This document shows positions 17,602 to 26,408 of a stretch of DNA of 64,000 bases, piece after piece. Positions within the stretch are counted from its first letter, which is position 1. Each line of letters opens with the position of its first letter. The translations under genes and the position numbers were made by a program. Location: assembly GCF_900128965.1 (NCBI RefSeq), contig NZ_FQUL01000004.1, positions 1 to 64,000 on the forward strand. Reading direction: 5' to 3'. This DNA is from Ferrithrix thermotolerans DSM 19514 (GTDB taxonomy: Bacteria > Actinomycetota > Acidimicrobiia > Acidimicrobiales > Acidimicrobiaceae). The notes beneath the pieces were generated by a model. The model did no database searches, was not told where the DNA came from, and worked only from the letters and a program-made list of their open reading frames with translations.

Positions 17602-18723
17602 TTGAGCGATAGAACTATTTCTCAAGAGGTTGCTCCGGATCTCTCCGTTGTATCCGTCTCAAAGACCTACGAAGGAGGTAAGTGTGCACTCTCTGAGGTA
17701 ACTTTTGAGGCGGAAGCCGGTTCATTCGTCGTTTTGCTTGGCCCCTCTGGCTCAGGGAAGTCAACGCTTCTTAGATGCATAGCTGGGCTTGAACGTGTGA
17801 GTTCTGGGAGTATCAGTTTTTCAAAGAGGACTGTGAGTTCCTCAACGCTTCACGTAAAAAGTGAGGACCGACAGTTGTCAATGGTATTTCAGGACTATGC
17901 CCTGTGGCCTCACATGACAGCCTTAGAGAACGTGGCGTTTGCTCTAAGGAGAAGAGGGTTGGGTAAGAGCGAAAGGAATGCAAGCGCTGCCTCGATGCTT
18001 GAGAGGATGGGTCTTGGGCATCTAGCTTCTAGATACCCTCAGGAGTTATCAGGCGGTGAACAACAGCGAGTAGCTCTAGCGCGTGCTTTGGTAGCTAGAC
18101 CCGGGCTCATGTTGTTTGACGAGCCACTTTCTAACCTGGACGCAGATCTGCGAGAGAGGCTGCGTGTTGAGATCTCTACGCTGACGAGGGAGGTGGGAGC
18201 AACTGCTCTTTATATCACCCACGACCAGTCCGAAGCGTTTGCGTTGGCGGATTACGTGGGTGTCTTGGAATCAGGGAGGCTCGTCCAGTTCGATCGCCCA
18301 GAGAGACTTTACCTTTTCCCTAAAACTCCGTTTGTGGCTCGATTTACCGGTTTAGCGGGCGATCTCCCGGGAGTGGTTGCGTCTACCGATGAAAGGAAAC
18401 ACATCGCAGTCACGCAAGTTGGACCCCATAGCTTCAAGGCATCCTATTCAGAAACCTTAGCCGTTGGGGACAAGGTTCGAATGCTCATAAGAGCTAAAGC
18501 TGCACTTATGGTACCGTCTTCAGAGCATGATGTCGATGGGTTTGGACAGTCTCTATTTGGAAGCGTGACCGACGTTGCTTTTCGGGGCATTGGCTACGAA
18601 CACGTAGTCGAGATCTTTGACGGTCACAGACTTGAGGGAATATTTAGTGGTGAGAGATATGGGCGTGGGACCAAGGTCAAGGTTGAGCTAGATCCTGAAG
18701 GGTGCATACTTTTTGCTGAATAG
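17602..18723 (+). CDS. ABC transporter ATP-binding protein (FbpC/PotA-like)
   Basis: A 373-residue ATPase that powers the permease. It has Walker A GPSGSGKST, Q-loop MVFQDYALWPHMT, signature LSGGEQQRVALARAL, Walker B LMLFDEPLSNLDA and switch His in YITHDQ. After about residue 240 a TOBE-like regulatory domain follows. The TTG start directly follows the permease stop. The assignment as an importer ATPase is certain; the substrate rests on the operon. Confidence 0.93.
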   Translation: MSDRTISQEVAPDLSVVSVSKTYEGGKCALSEVTFEAEAGSFVVLLGPSGSGKSTLLRCIAGLERVSSGSISFSKRTVSSSTLHVKSEDRQLSMVFQDYALWPHMTALENVAFALRRRGLGKSERNASAASMLERMGLGHLASRYPQELSGGEQQRVALARALVARPGLMLFDEPLSNLDADLRERLRVEISTLTREVGATALYITHDQSEAFALADYVGVLESGRLVQFDRPERLYLFPKTPFVARFTGLAGDLPGVVASTDERKHIAVTQVGPHSFKASYSETLAVGDKVRMLIRAKAALMVPSSEHDVDGFGQSLFGSVTDVAFRGIGYEHVVEIFDGHRLEGIFSGERYGRGTKVKVELDPEGCILFAE

Positions 18724-18860
18724 CTATGGCCTAAACAGAAAAGCCTTATCTGTTTGAGTTCGTGGTTTTGGGTGGTAGGTTCGCGAATTTGTAGCTACCT
18801 CATTTGTTGTCTGCGAGATCGAATTGATCTCTATGCGGTTGCTACCTTGACTTGGTTCCA

Positions 18861-19796
18861 CTATTTGAATGGAACCCCGAGTATTGCTCCCTCCAGGTAG
18901 GAGGGGTTGTCTTTATCCAAGATGCGGTCGTTGAGAAGTTGTGTAAGCTCCCCACTGTCTTGGAGCTTAGAGAGGTACTTACAGCTGCAAATCACCTGTT
19001 GGCGATCTTTTGGACCATTATATACATCCGGCAATTGAATCATGGAAGGCCACCACTCACATAAGGTGAGAGGAGCCGGCGCTATGGATTGCATGGGATA
19101 TGGCCAGAGATCTATAGCTACACCTTGGTCCTGTAACTCTCGAGCTAGACGCATTAGCCTGGCGATACCCAGTATCGACTGGCTACCTACAGATCCAGCA
19201 CCGTAGAGCTGGAAGGGTGACGATATGAAACGCCGGCCGCTTATGGTTCTTGCGCCCTGGTCGCAGTTTCTGTACTCGCCAATAAGTTCCAAAGACCGTT
19301 TGTCCTTGTGAGCGTAGAGCCAAGGTTGCGATGAGTGTCGCGTTGGATGGCCCCAAAATACTCTCTGGCCGATCGCTCGGTTTAGTTCAGACGCCACATC
19401 GAAGCGATTGTTGCGGTTCTTAGAATCATCAACGACGGATCGCTCCAAGTATAAGTAGAGGTGCACGATCTCAGTTGGAAGCAGATTAACAGAGAAGGGA
19501 TTACTGTCCTCATGGGTTGCGAGGCCTCTTGTGCATCGATAGAACGTTTCAATAAAGGAAGCGGGATAGGAGATAGCGAAGTCGAGTGCTAACAACGCTC
19601 GGTGCTGATCGTCGACCGAGTCTTTGACAACGGCTTTGATGATCTCGCTTAGTCTGAACCTAGTAGGGGGATTGTATAGCTCTACCCCTTCAAAAGGGGC
19701 ACGGATCACTCCTAGCCAGATTGTGTCTTTCCCTGTCTTTGGGCGAGAGGAAGCGCTGTAGTCAACTACCATTATGGTTTCGAACATCTTGCGCAC
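18861..19796 (-). CDS. conserved protein of unknown function, possible RNase H-like fold
   Basis: A 311-residue cytosolic protein. The N-terminus VVDYSASSRPKTGKDTIWL and the later LLALDFAISYPASF place acidic residues at the ends of two strands. This recalls DUF429-like RNase H-fold proteins that carry a VDxS and a FDFxxxYP motif. I treat that as a suggestion only. The start is uncertain: GTG at 19794-19796, with in-frame ATGs at 19785 and 19770. It is isolated and convergent with the ABC operon; a 7-bp GGTTCCA/TGGAACC inverted repeat overlaps its stop. Confidence 0.6.
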   Translation of the reverse strand: MRKMFETIMVVDYSASSRPKTGKDTIWLGVIRAPFEGVELYNPPTRFRLSEIIKAVVKDSVDDQHRALLALDFAISYPASFIETFYRCTRGLATHEDSNPFSVNLLPTEIVHLYLYLERSVVDDSKNRNNRFDVASELNRAIGQRVFWGHPTRHSSQPWLYAHKDKRSLELIGEYRNCDQGARTISGRRFISSPFQLYGAGSVGSQSILGIARLMRLARELQDQGVAIDLWPYPMQSIAPAPLTLCEWWPSMIQLPDVYNGPKDRQQVICSCKYLSKLQDSGELTQLLNDRILDKDNPSYLEGAILGVPFK

Positions 19797-19856
19797 AGCC
19801 TATCTAATGACTTACGGCTAGGGTCTTTTGTGGATAAGGTTCGAAGAGGTTAATCG

Positions 19857-20693
19857 ATGACACACAAGACACTAATTTTGCCAGAGGAACTACCGGAGAT
19901 GAGTCGCCGTCTTGGAGATCGACTAGTCCTTTTGGATGTGACCTGGATTCTTGGGCGCAACATAGGTGGTTGTTACTACGAGAGAGCACACCTGCCAGGC
20001 GCACGGTTTCTTGATTTTGAAGATGTCATGGCTTCAAAAGCGGGAGCTATGGGCCGTCACCCTTTGCCTAGCAAGACGCAACTTGAGGAAGACCTCTCAA
20101 GGGTCGGAGTGAGCCAAGAGCAGACTGTCGTCTTTTATGATCACGGAGATACGTTAGCTGCTTCTCGCTCTGCGCTGGTTCTACGACACTTCGGGCACAA
20201 GAAGGTGCATACCCTCTTGGGTGGTTTCGGACGTTGGGCGGCAGAGGGGAGATCGGTTTCCGTTGGTCGATTCGAACCGATCTCGACCCGATATGCTTTC
20301 GACTCCTCGTCTGCCTCAAAGTCCTTTATCGACGTTGCGGGGTTGATGGAAGGAGAGAGGGTACTTATAGATGTAAGAGATAGAGTTCGCTACACAGGGC
20401 GCTACGAGCCGATTGATAAAGTAGCTGGTCATATACCCAACGCGATCAACTTGCCCTACAACGAGGTGTACTCGTTGCAGTCTGGTATCGATCGTGCAAA
20501 GATTCAGAGGTTCTGTGAGAAAAATCGGCTTTCTTCAGACTCAAACCTTATTACCTACTGCGGATCAGGTATTACCGCCTCGTTTATGGCTCTCGCCTTC
20601 GAGTATCTCGGTCAGGCAACTCCCTTAGTCTATGCAGGTTCATGGTCGGAGTGGATCGAGGACAGCAGCAGAGAGGTGATAGTCGAGCCATAG
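19857..20693 (+). CDS. thiosulfate/3-mercaptopyruvate sulfurtransferase (two rhodanese domains)
   Basis: 278 residues in two rhodanese modules. The N-terminal one (about 20-135) has YERAHLPGARFLDFED but no catalytic Cys. The C-terminal one carries Cys235 in ITYCGSGITA, where persulfide forms. CGSGIT resembles the active loop of mercaptopyruvate-type enzymes more than the CRKG loop of thiosulfate enzymes, so either donor is possible. The ATG start is preceded by AAGAGGT. It is monocistronic. Confidence 0.9.
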   Translation: MTHKTLILPEELPEMSRRLGDRLVLLDVTWILGRNIGGCYYERAHLPGARFLDFEDVMASKAGAMGRHPLPSKTQLEEDLSRVGVSQEQTVVFYDHGDTLAASRSALVLRHFGHKKVHTLLGGFGRWAAEGRSVSVGRFEPISTRYAFDSSSASKSFIDVAGLMEGERVLIDVRDRVRYTGRYEPIDKVAGHIPNAINLPYNEVYSLQSGIDRAKIQRFCEKNRLSSDSNLITYCGSGITASFMALAFEYLGQATPLVYAGSWSEWIEDSSREVIVEP

Positions 20694-20788
20694 AGCCATG
20701 CTTCCTTCATATAGGGTACAAAGACTCTAGACATAGCGACCGGTCTTGGGTACATTTAGTTGAAAGTATCTAATGTAAGGGGAGTAAA

Positions 20789-21319
20789 GTGCGAGTTCTG
20801 ATCGTTCGCCATGCGAAGGCGGGACGTAGAGAGTCCTGGGATCAAGACGATGAGTTGCGTCCACTTGATCCGGGAGGGGTCACCCAGGCCAAGTCCCTGG
20901 CTCAGAGATTAGTCGGCGCTGGGATCACTAAGATTTTGTCCAGTCCATATCTGAGATGCATAGAGACGGTTCAACCACTTGGCGAAAGTCTGAATATTCA
21001 GATTGAGACCGATGATCGCCTGAGAGAAGACACCGACTTTGAGGCGCTGTCTAGCTTTTTGGCCTCGCTTGAGACTGAGGGTGTCATCGTCGCTTGTACA
21101 CACGGAAACGTTGCGACCGAGCTTGTTGAGATCTTGCTCGGTCCTCACCTTGAAGAAGTGGACTATCCCCTAAGGTGTGCCAAAGCAAGCCTATGGGATC
21201 TTGACCTTAGTCGTGACAAGGTTATGCGTGCAACCTACGTTGAAGGTGACAGTGAGACCACGTATATCACCGATGGAGTGGCCAGAAGAACAACTTCCGG
21301 CCAACTTGCTAAACGGTAA
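20789..21319 (+). CDS. SixA-like histidine phosphatase
   Basis: A 176-residue phosphoglycerate-mutase-superfamily phosphatase. The catalytic RHG-type motif is RHAKA at residues 7-11. SSPYLRCIETVQPL supplies the second Arg, and CTHGN the second His. SixA relatives dephosphorylate phosphohistidine proteins; in actinobacteria such short members are often unassigned, so the substrate is not claimed. The GTG start follows AAGGGGAG by about 5 bases. No partner gene lies next to it. Confidence 0.82.
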   Translation: MRVLIVRHAKAGRRESWDQDDELRPLDPGGVTQAKSLAQRLVGAGITKILSSPYLRCIETVQPLGESLNIQIETDDRLREDTDFEALSSFLASLETEGVIVACTHGNVATELVEILLGPHLEEVDYPLRCAKASLWDLDLSRDKVMRATYVEGDSETTYITDGVARRTTSGQLAKR

Positions 21320-21446
21320 ATTAGTGAGATTGTAAAAGAGCACAATAAAGTACCGCCGATAGTTGTCGAAAATCATATCGAAACGCTGAAGTCTGTAACG
21401 CTTTGGCAGTAATTTAGGATTTCGGGTTGAGGTATCATCGGAACTG

Positions 21447-21890
21447 ATGGCAGCTTATATGCGTTCTAGGGTTATAGGGTCGGATCCCTTCGAGGTGGTA
21501 GCAGAAGCGAAGCTAGGGGGATCACGTCGTAGTTTTGGAAGGGGGGCTTCTTTACTCGCATCCTCGTTGTCTGCATACCCCTATACCCAGTCGTCTAGGG
21601 CCGGCAACTTGATCCTTAGCGTTGCGAACGTTCCCAAAGGGGTCGACACCGATGCCATCGCTGAAGCGCTCACGCACAAGAGTGGTCGTGGCTGGTTTAG
21701 TGCGATCGGCGGTGCCTTCTCTTTCGAACTAGTATCTAACGCCCCTCAGCAGTCTCAGTTTCACGAAGTGGAGATCGAAGGACGAACTCTGCCGCTACTT
21801 GCAATTAGCTATCCGTTGCCGTGTTTCATGAGTTCGACCGAGGTCATCTTCGACGCCTTTTTCCGCCTAAGGTCAAACGCTCCCCAATAG
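21447..21890 (+). CDS. hypothetical protein
   Basis: 147 residues, not recognised. No signal peptide or membrane segment is apparent; it is mixed alpha/beta in composition, with two conserved-looking patches (ANVPKGVDTDAIAEAL and LPLLAISYPLP). The ATG at 21447 has only a distant GAGGT. It is convergent with the UbiB-family gene, whose stop lies 5 bases past this one. It is kept because it is an open, gene-length frame filling an otherwise empty interval. Confidence 0.5.
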   Translation: MAAYMRSRVIGSDPFEVVAEAKLGGSRRSFGRGASLLASSLSAYPYTQSSRAGNLILSVANVPKGVDTDAIAEALTHKSGRGWFSAIGGAFSFELVSNAPQQSQFHEVEIEGRTLPLLAISYPLPCFMSSTEVIFDAFFRLRSNAPQ

Positions 21891-21895
21891 TGGTG

Positions 21896-23239
21896 TCACG
21901 AATTACGATATTGCATGTCACGATCTCTTATCCAGGCAAGTTCGCGTTGACCGATTTCAGTCGCTGGACCACCCATTACGAACGGCCAAATCTCCTCTGC
22001 AATTAGCCTCCAGTTTGCAGTTGCGCAGATGGAAGCTAAGACGGCGTAGAGTCCGAGATTGATCCGCTGTATAACGACGAAGCTTTTCGGGACGTTCAAG
22101 TAACGTGAAAGTTCCGACTTCCGATCAAAGCTATGGGTCAGTAAAGAGTTTGAGTAGCTGTCGGTAATGGTCATAGGAATAGGCTCCATAACAACCTGAT
22201 AGTAGGGTTGAAAGTACTCATAGATCTCACCGTCAGATATCGGTGCGTCCGCCTTGACTAGACCCGCCAGCTCGACTGACTTGCGGAATCCTTTTGGGTC
22301 GTGCTCGATGACCATGTATCGGATCATCTCCATGAAGCGGCTCATCTCTGACTCTGTGAAGCTTCTCGAAAATCCAAAGTCCAAGAACGCGACTTTCCCG
22401 TTGTCCAAAAATATGTAGTTTCCGGGATGAGGGTCACCGTTAAAGGTCTTTAGCTGATACAGGGATCTGAAGACAAAGCGAAAGATCGTCTCTCCGTATC
22501 CGTCGAGGATCTTTTGGGGTAGGTCGTGAATGTCTCGGAACGAACGCCCTTCGATTAGTTCGGTTGTAAGAACAGCGTCTCCGCTCAGGTCGGTGTAAAC
22601 CTTAGGTATGGTAATAGTGGGATGACCTTGGTAGTACTCGTAGAACAGCCCTTGGACCTTCGCCTCATGTCGGTAGTCTAGTTCTTCCATGATCCGGGTA
22701 CTTATCTCCTCGGTCATGTCTTTTACGTCCATGGAAGGGAACACGAACTTCAAGATCGTGGAAAGAGCCTGTGTGTTTTTTAGATCAGCGACGATAGCCT
22801 CTCGTGCTTCGGGGTACTGAATCTTAACTGCAACGGCCTCGCCGCTATTTGTGATCGCTCTGTGTACCTGCCCTATGGAGGCCGCTGCAAATGGTTCCTC
22901 CTCGAACTTATCGAAGAGATCTTCTAAAGTACTGCCCAAGTCTGCCTCGACTACCTTACGTGCCTCTTCGAAGGGGACTGCGACGGCGTTGTCCTGAAAC
23001 TGAGCGAGAGAATCCCTCATATCCTTTGGAACTCGAGTGTCTAGATAACTTGCCATCTGTGCGATCTTTGCTGTTACGCCGCGCATAGATCCAAAGCTGT
23101 CCCGTATCTTTTGAGAGCTGTTGTTGCCTGAGCCAGAGCGAGGCATTGAAGCTCTAACCCTCTCTGATAGGTGGTCCTTTCCAAGTGCCAATATCAGCCC
23201 CGCTGCCTTGGCTGCTCTTTTCCCTCTTGACGCTGACAT
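21896..23239 (-). CDS. ABC1/UbiB-family atypical kinase
   Basis: A 447-residue protein-kinase-like fold. It has the KxGQ-type helix (RGVTAKIAQMASYLDTRVP, with Ile-Ala in place of the usual Leu-Gly), the Ala-rich nucleotide loop AAASIGQVH, Lys in AVKIQYPEAR, catalytic Asp in DPHPGNY, and metal-binding FLDFGFSR. Family members support isoprenoid quinone metabolism or act as ATPases. It is followed at a 52-base gap by a TIGR01777 epimerase upstream on the same strand; shared function is unproven. The ATG start sits at 23237-23239. Confidence 0.9.
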   Translation of the reverse strand: MSASRGKRAAKAAGLILALGKDHLSERVRASMPRSGSGNNSSQKIRDSFGSMRGVTAKIAQMASYLDTRVPKDMRDSLAQFQDNAVAVPFEEARKVVEADLGSTLEDLFDKFEEEPFAAASIGQVHRAITNSGEAVAVKIQYPEAREAIVADLKNTQALSTILKFVFPSMDVKDMTEEISTRIMEELDYRHEAKVQGLFYEYYQGHPTITIPKVYTDLSGDAVLTTELIEGRSFRDIHDLPQKILDGYGETIFRFVFRSLYQLKTFNGDPHPGNYIFLDNGKVAFLDFGFSRSFTESEMSRFMEMIRYMVIEHDPKGFRKSVELAGLVKADAPISDGEIYEYFQPYYQVVMEPIPMTITDSYSNSLLTHSFDRKSELSRYLNVPKSFVVIQRINLGLYAVLASICATANWRLIAEEIWPFVMGGPATEIGQRELAWIRDRDMQYRNS

Positions 23240-23291
23240 TTCTTTAGCTGTCCTTGATTCTCCTAGCCGATTGGGTACCGTGTGACGTTAG

Positions 23292-24194
23292 TTACAGATC
23301 TAGCGCTGACAGAGCCTCGTAGATATCGTGGAATTTGAAGGAGAAACCAAGCTCTTCGAGGCGACGTGGTCGTGCGTTTTGAGATGCTAGAACGGTCTCG
23401 TTGGCCATCTCTTTGCCCAAGATGAGTTCCAACGCAGCTGCCGGAACTGAGAGAACGGCTGGACGGGATAGGGTCTTGCTCAGAGCTGTCGTAAACTCTG
23501 AGTTTGTCACTGGATTCGGATCCACGAGATTGTAAATACCAGATGTGCCTTGGTCCATAAGGAGCTTTATGACGGCTTCGACGTGGTCGTCTATGTGTAT
23601 CCAGGGCATATAAGACCTCCCGTCTCCGAGTCGCCCACCGGCTCCGAGGCGAAAGGGGATCGCTGCTTTAGGTAGTGCTCCTCCGTCTTTGGCTAGGACG
23701 ATACCAGTTCGAAGGATACAGGTCCGAACGCCAAAATCGCTGGCCTTTGCAGCCTCCTTTTCCCAGTCCTTACATACCCTAGCCAGAAATCCTGTGCCAG
23801 GGTCAGAACTTTCAGTAAGGACCTCAGCACCTCGACTTCCATAGTACCCGACCGCTGAAGCCGATATGAAGCTCAAGTTAGTTTGGCCAAGTGCTTTGAG
23901 AGCTTCAACGAGACCTCTAGTGCCATAGACACGTGATGAGTATATGTTTGAACGTACCGTGGCGTTCCAACGCCGTGAAGCAACAGGTTCTCCACCTAGG
24001 TGTATTAGTGCGTCTATCTGTGTCTCTTTGGGTATATTTGCCTTCGCTCCGTATGGATCCCACCAAATCTCGTTAGGTGGGTTGGTCTTAAGATCGACTC
24101 TTTTGACTGAAAGGGTTTCTATTCCCATCTCATCGAGTCTTTTGCGTAGGTGTCTACCGATCAGACCACTTGCTCCTGTGATGGCAACTCTCAT
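23292..24194 (-). CDS. TIGR01777-type NAD-dependent epimerase
   Basis: 300 residues of an atypical short-chain dehydrogenase (YfcH/SulA-like). The NAD motif ITGASGLIGRHL is at the extreme N-terminus. GGEPVASRRWNATVRSNI is a hallmark of the TIGR01777 group, followed by SASAVGYYGSRG and a C-terminal domain ending RPRRLEELGFSF. The frame extends 31 codons upstream, but the ATG at 24192-24194 has AGAGG before it and starts directly at the Rossmann strand. The physiological substrate is unknown. Confidence 0.88.
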   Translation of the reverse strand: MRVAITGASGLIGRHLRKRLDEMGIETLSVKRVDLKTNPPNEIWWDPYGAKANIPKETQIDALIHLGGEPVASRRWNATVRSNIYSSRVYGTRGLVEALKALGQTNLSFISASAVGYYGSRGAEVLTESSDPGTGFLARVCKDWEKEAAKASDFGVRTCILRTGIVLAKDGGALPKAAIPFRLGAGGRLGDGRSYMPWIHIDDHVEAVIKLLMDQGTSGIYNLVDPNPVTNSEFTTALSKTLSRPAVLSVPAAALELILGKEMANETVLASQNARPRRLEELGFSFKFHDIYEALSALDL

Positions 24195-24243
24195 AGCAAC
24201 CTCTTTATATAAACGACGGTTAGACAGTCTGAATCTTTCAACC

Positions 24244-24996
24244 TTATTTGTAGACCATCCTAGGCCGAACGCTGGATAAACCCCCATCGATGTGCAGAGT
24301 CGTTCCTGTTATCCACTCAGACTCTACGAGAAACATTACGGCCCTTGAGATCTCCTCTGGCTCTCCAGCGCGGCCAAGGGCGTGTGTCGCAAGTGACGCT
24401 CCCAATGTGCGTTCATCTTTAAATATGGCTTCGGTCAGATTGGTTTTGGTGAGACCGGGAGCAACTACGTTGACTCGTATCTTCTGCCTTGCGTAGGTCG
24501 CCGATGCTGCGCGTGCAAGTCCTTCTAAGGCGGCTTTAGTCATCGAGATGGTTTCATGAGATGCCATACCTACAGAAGCTGCTGCGGAAGAGAAGAAAAC
24601 TACTGCGCCACCGGCTCTCTTCATCTTAGGGACGGCGAGCTTTAGAGTCAAAAAGGACGATGTGATGTTGACATCGATGGCCTTTTGATACTCAGAGAGG
24701 GTTAGTCGATCGGCTGGTGTGAAACTCATTGAGCCTATTGTGTTGACCGCACAGCTAAGTGAGTCTAAACCCGAGAGACCCTCCGAGAGAGACTCTTCGA
24801 AAGACTTGGGATCTGTCGCATCTGCAAGGATCGATGCTACCGGGCGATGCGATAGTGCTTTGTTGAGATCGTCCAACTTGGCTCTATCTCTCCCTAGCAA
24901 GACGAGACCGTAGCCTCTCTCTTGGAGGTTGTGCGCTACTTGAGATCCAATCGTTCCGGTAGCGCCTAGAACGAGGGCAACTGGTCTATCTGTCAC
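24244..24996 (-). CDS. short-chain dehydrogenase-like protein lacking the catalytic Tyr
   Basis: A 250-residue SDR. The cofactor motif GATGTIG (11-17) and the LGRDRAK strand suggest NADP; AVNTIGSM stands where NNAG usually occurs. The catalytic Ser (137 in FFSSAAASV) and Lys154 are present, but the YxxxK position is Ile150 (HETISMTKAA). The C-terminal substrate loop and IDGG end are normal. Without the Tyr it may bind cofactor but not catalyse ordinary hydride transfer. The GTG start is at 24994-24996. It lies 49 bases upstream of the epimerase gene, probably in the same transcript. Confidence 0.85.
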   Translation of the reverse strand: MTDRPVALVLGATGTIGSQVAHNLQERGYGLVLLGRDRAKLDDLNKALSHRPVASILADATDPKSFEESLSEGLSGLDSLSCAVNTIGSMSFTPADRLTLSEYQKAIDVNITSSFLTLKLAVPKMKRAGGAVVFFSSAAASVGMASHETISMTKAALEGLARAASATYARQKIRVNVVAPGLTKTNLTEAIFKDERTLGASLATHALGRAGEPEEISRAVMFLVESEWITGTTLHIDGGLSSVRPRMVYK

Positions 24997-25060
24997 TTGG
25001 GCTTCTCCGTCTTTGTAAGAGTTTTAGTTGTCGAGCATTATGTTAAACCTAATTTAGTCA

Positions 25061-25930
25061 CTATTTGTAGCCAACGACCTCTCTCGTGGCCTGGAGTATC
25101 TCGGCAATGGCTGTGGGGTTGGCGATGTGGGCACCGTGACCGGCTCCAATTACTTGAGCGCACCGTGTATCTCGCACATATTCACAGAGGTGGATCTGGG
25201 CAGCTTGATGTCTTTCGGAAGCGTCTTGACCGACGAGCGAGAACAGCGGAACCTCGATGTTTTCATAGGGTATCTGATAGTCTTTAGAGGCAAGGTAGGC
25301 CATCTCTGCGACTAACGTTACTCCTTCAGCGCGTCTGCGCTGTTGAAACTCTCGTGGGAGCCGCCTCCACCGCTTCTCTCCAAGGACCGATATCATAAAC
25401 CTCTCAGCCCTGTCTGCAGCCTGTTTCGGGTCTATCGCAGCTTCTAACTCGCTCTCTTTCGCTATCCAAATGGGCCACCAATCCTCTGATGGGAGTGGCG
25501 ATTCGTAGGTAACTAGTCCTTTGAGGTCTGGGGGTATCTGGCTGGCGTAGTGAAGAGCTAATGTTCCACCCATAGAGTGTCCAAAGACTATGGTAGGCCT
25601 TCCTTCGCAGAGACCCCAGATATCTGCCACCTGTTCCTCGGGTGAAAGTTCCGAGATGTCTTGCAGGGGGTGCAGAGCTAGAGACTCGTCGTATCCTCGG
25701 CGATCATAGGTGATTACCCGACTTGGCGCTAGCTTTAGGGCCAGACGACGCATAGAAGACTTACGGTCCATTGCACCATGGACAAGTAGAAACTGGAGTT
25801 CTCGTTCGCTGTCGGCGTGGAATATCTCGACACTAAGCCTTGACTGTGTGCGACGGCTAAGGACGCCTGGCAGGCGACTCGATATCACGGTTCCCAATCT
25901 TGTAACTCCACCTCTGTGTCTTTGATGCAC
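25061..25930 (-). CDS. alpha/beta hydrolase
   Basis: A 289-residue alpha/beta hydrolase. It has the oxyanion region FLLVHGAMD, the nucleophile Ser119 in FGHSMGGTLAL and the C-terminal catalytic His in GAGHGAHIANP, with an acidic member expected near SLVGQDAS. It probably hydrolyses a small ester, lactone or peroxy substrate; nothing identifies it. The frame begins at GTG 25928-25930 with no clear ribosome site. A TTG at 25895-25897 is preceded by AGAGGTGGAG and may be the true start. Confidence 0.82.
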   Translation of the reverse strand: MHQRHRGGVTRLGTVISSRLPGVLSRRTQSRLSVEIFHADSERELQFLLVHGAMDRKSSMRRLALKLAPSRVITYDRRGYDESLALHPLQDISELSPEEQVADIWGLCEGRPTIVFGHSMGGTLALHYASQIPPDLKGLVTYESPLPSEDWWPIWIAKESELEAAIDPKQAADRAERFMISVLGEKRWRRLPREFQQRRRAEGVTLVAEMAYLASKDYQIPYENIEVPLFSLVGQDASERHQAAQIHLCEYVRDTRCAQVIGAGHGAHIANPTAIAEILQATREVVGYK

Positions 25931-26003
25931 AAGTTACTTGGGGAGTAATGTAGTCGGTCAGTCGCGGCGGTTGCCGTCACAGATCCAAATGGGAGACTTT
26001 CTT

Positions 26004-26243
26004 CTACTCCCGTGCTTTGCCGTATGGGAGACCAGCGCTTAGGTAACAGGTGTCATGGAAGTGCTCTACCCGGTTCCATACTCCGTTTTCGTAAACATTA
26101 GCGATGATCTGATGGGTGGGTGCCTTCATGGAGAACCGGATCGCTTGACCGCAGCTGGCGCACGTGGACCCTTCGCCAGGCTCCACCCTTCTTCGTACTC
26201 CACGTGAGGAAAAGGTGACTACCTGCTCTTCGCTTGTCTTCAT
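26004..26243 (-). CDS. small conserved Cys-rich protein
   Basis: 79 residues with CASCG near residue 28, then IIANVYENGVWNRVEHFHDTC. This pattern (CxxC, a strand pair and HxHxxC) is found in short uncharacterised actinobacterial proteins and looks like one zinc site. No membrane segment. ATG start at 26241-26243. It lies upstream of the alpha/beta hydrolase on the same strand. Function unknown. Confidence 0.72.
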   Translation of the reverse strand: MKTSEEQVVTFSSRGVRRRVEPGEGSTCASCGQAIRFSMKAPTHQIIANVYENGVWNRVEHFHDTCYLSAGLPYGKARE

Positions 26244-26408
26244 AGAGATAGTTTCGGTCCAAAGTGTAGCCTGCTTGAGTTTTTTGCAGATGGATGGGAG
26301 TGTCTGTTAGACGGAATCAACGACGACAGATGTGAGTTATTGTACCTCTGTGACCTACCTTGCTATGTGATTTTAAAGTTACCATAACATTGACTACGAT
26401 CTATAGAC

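Noticed and set aside
24195-24287. N-terminal extension of the epimerase frame
   Set aside because: The extra 31 residues lie before a good ribosome site and the Rossmann motif; they overlap the end of the SDR gene and read as noncoding.
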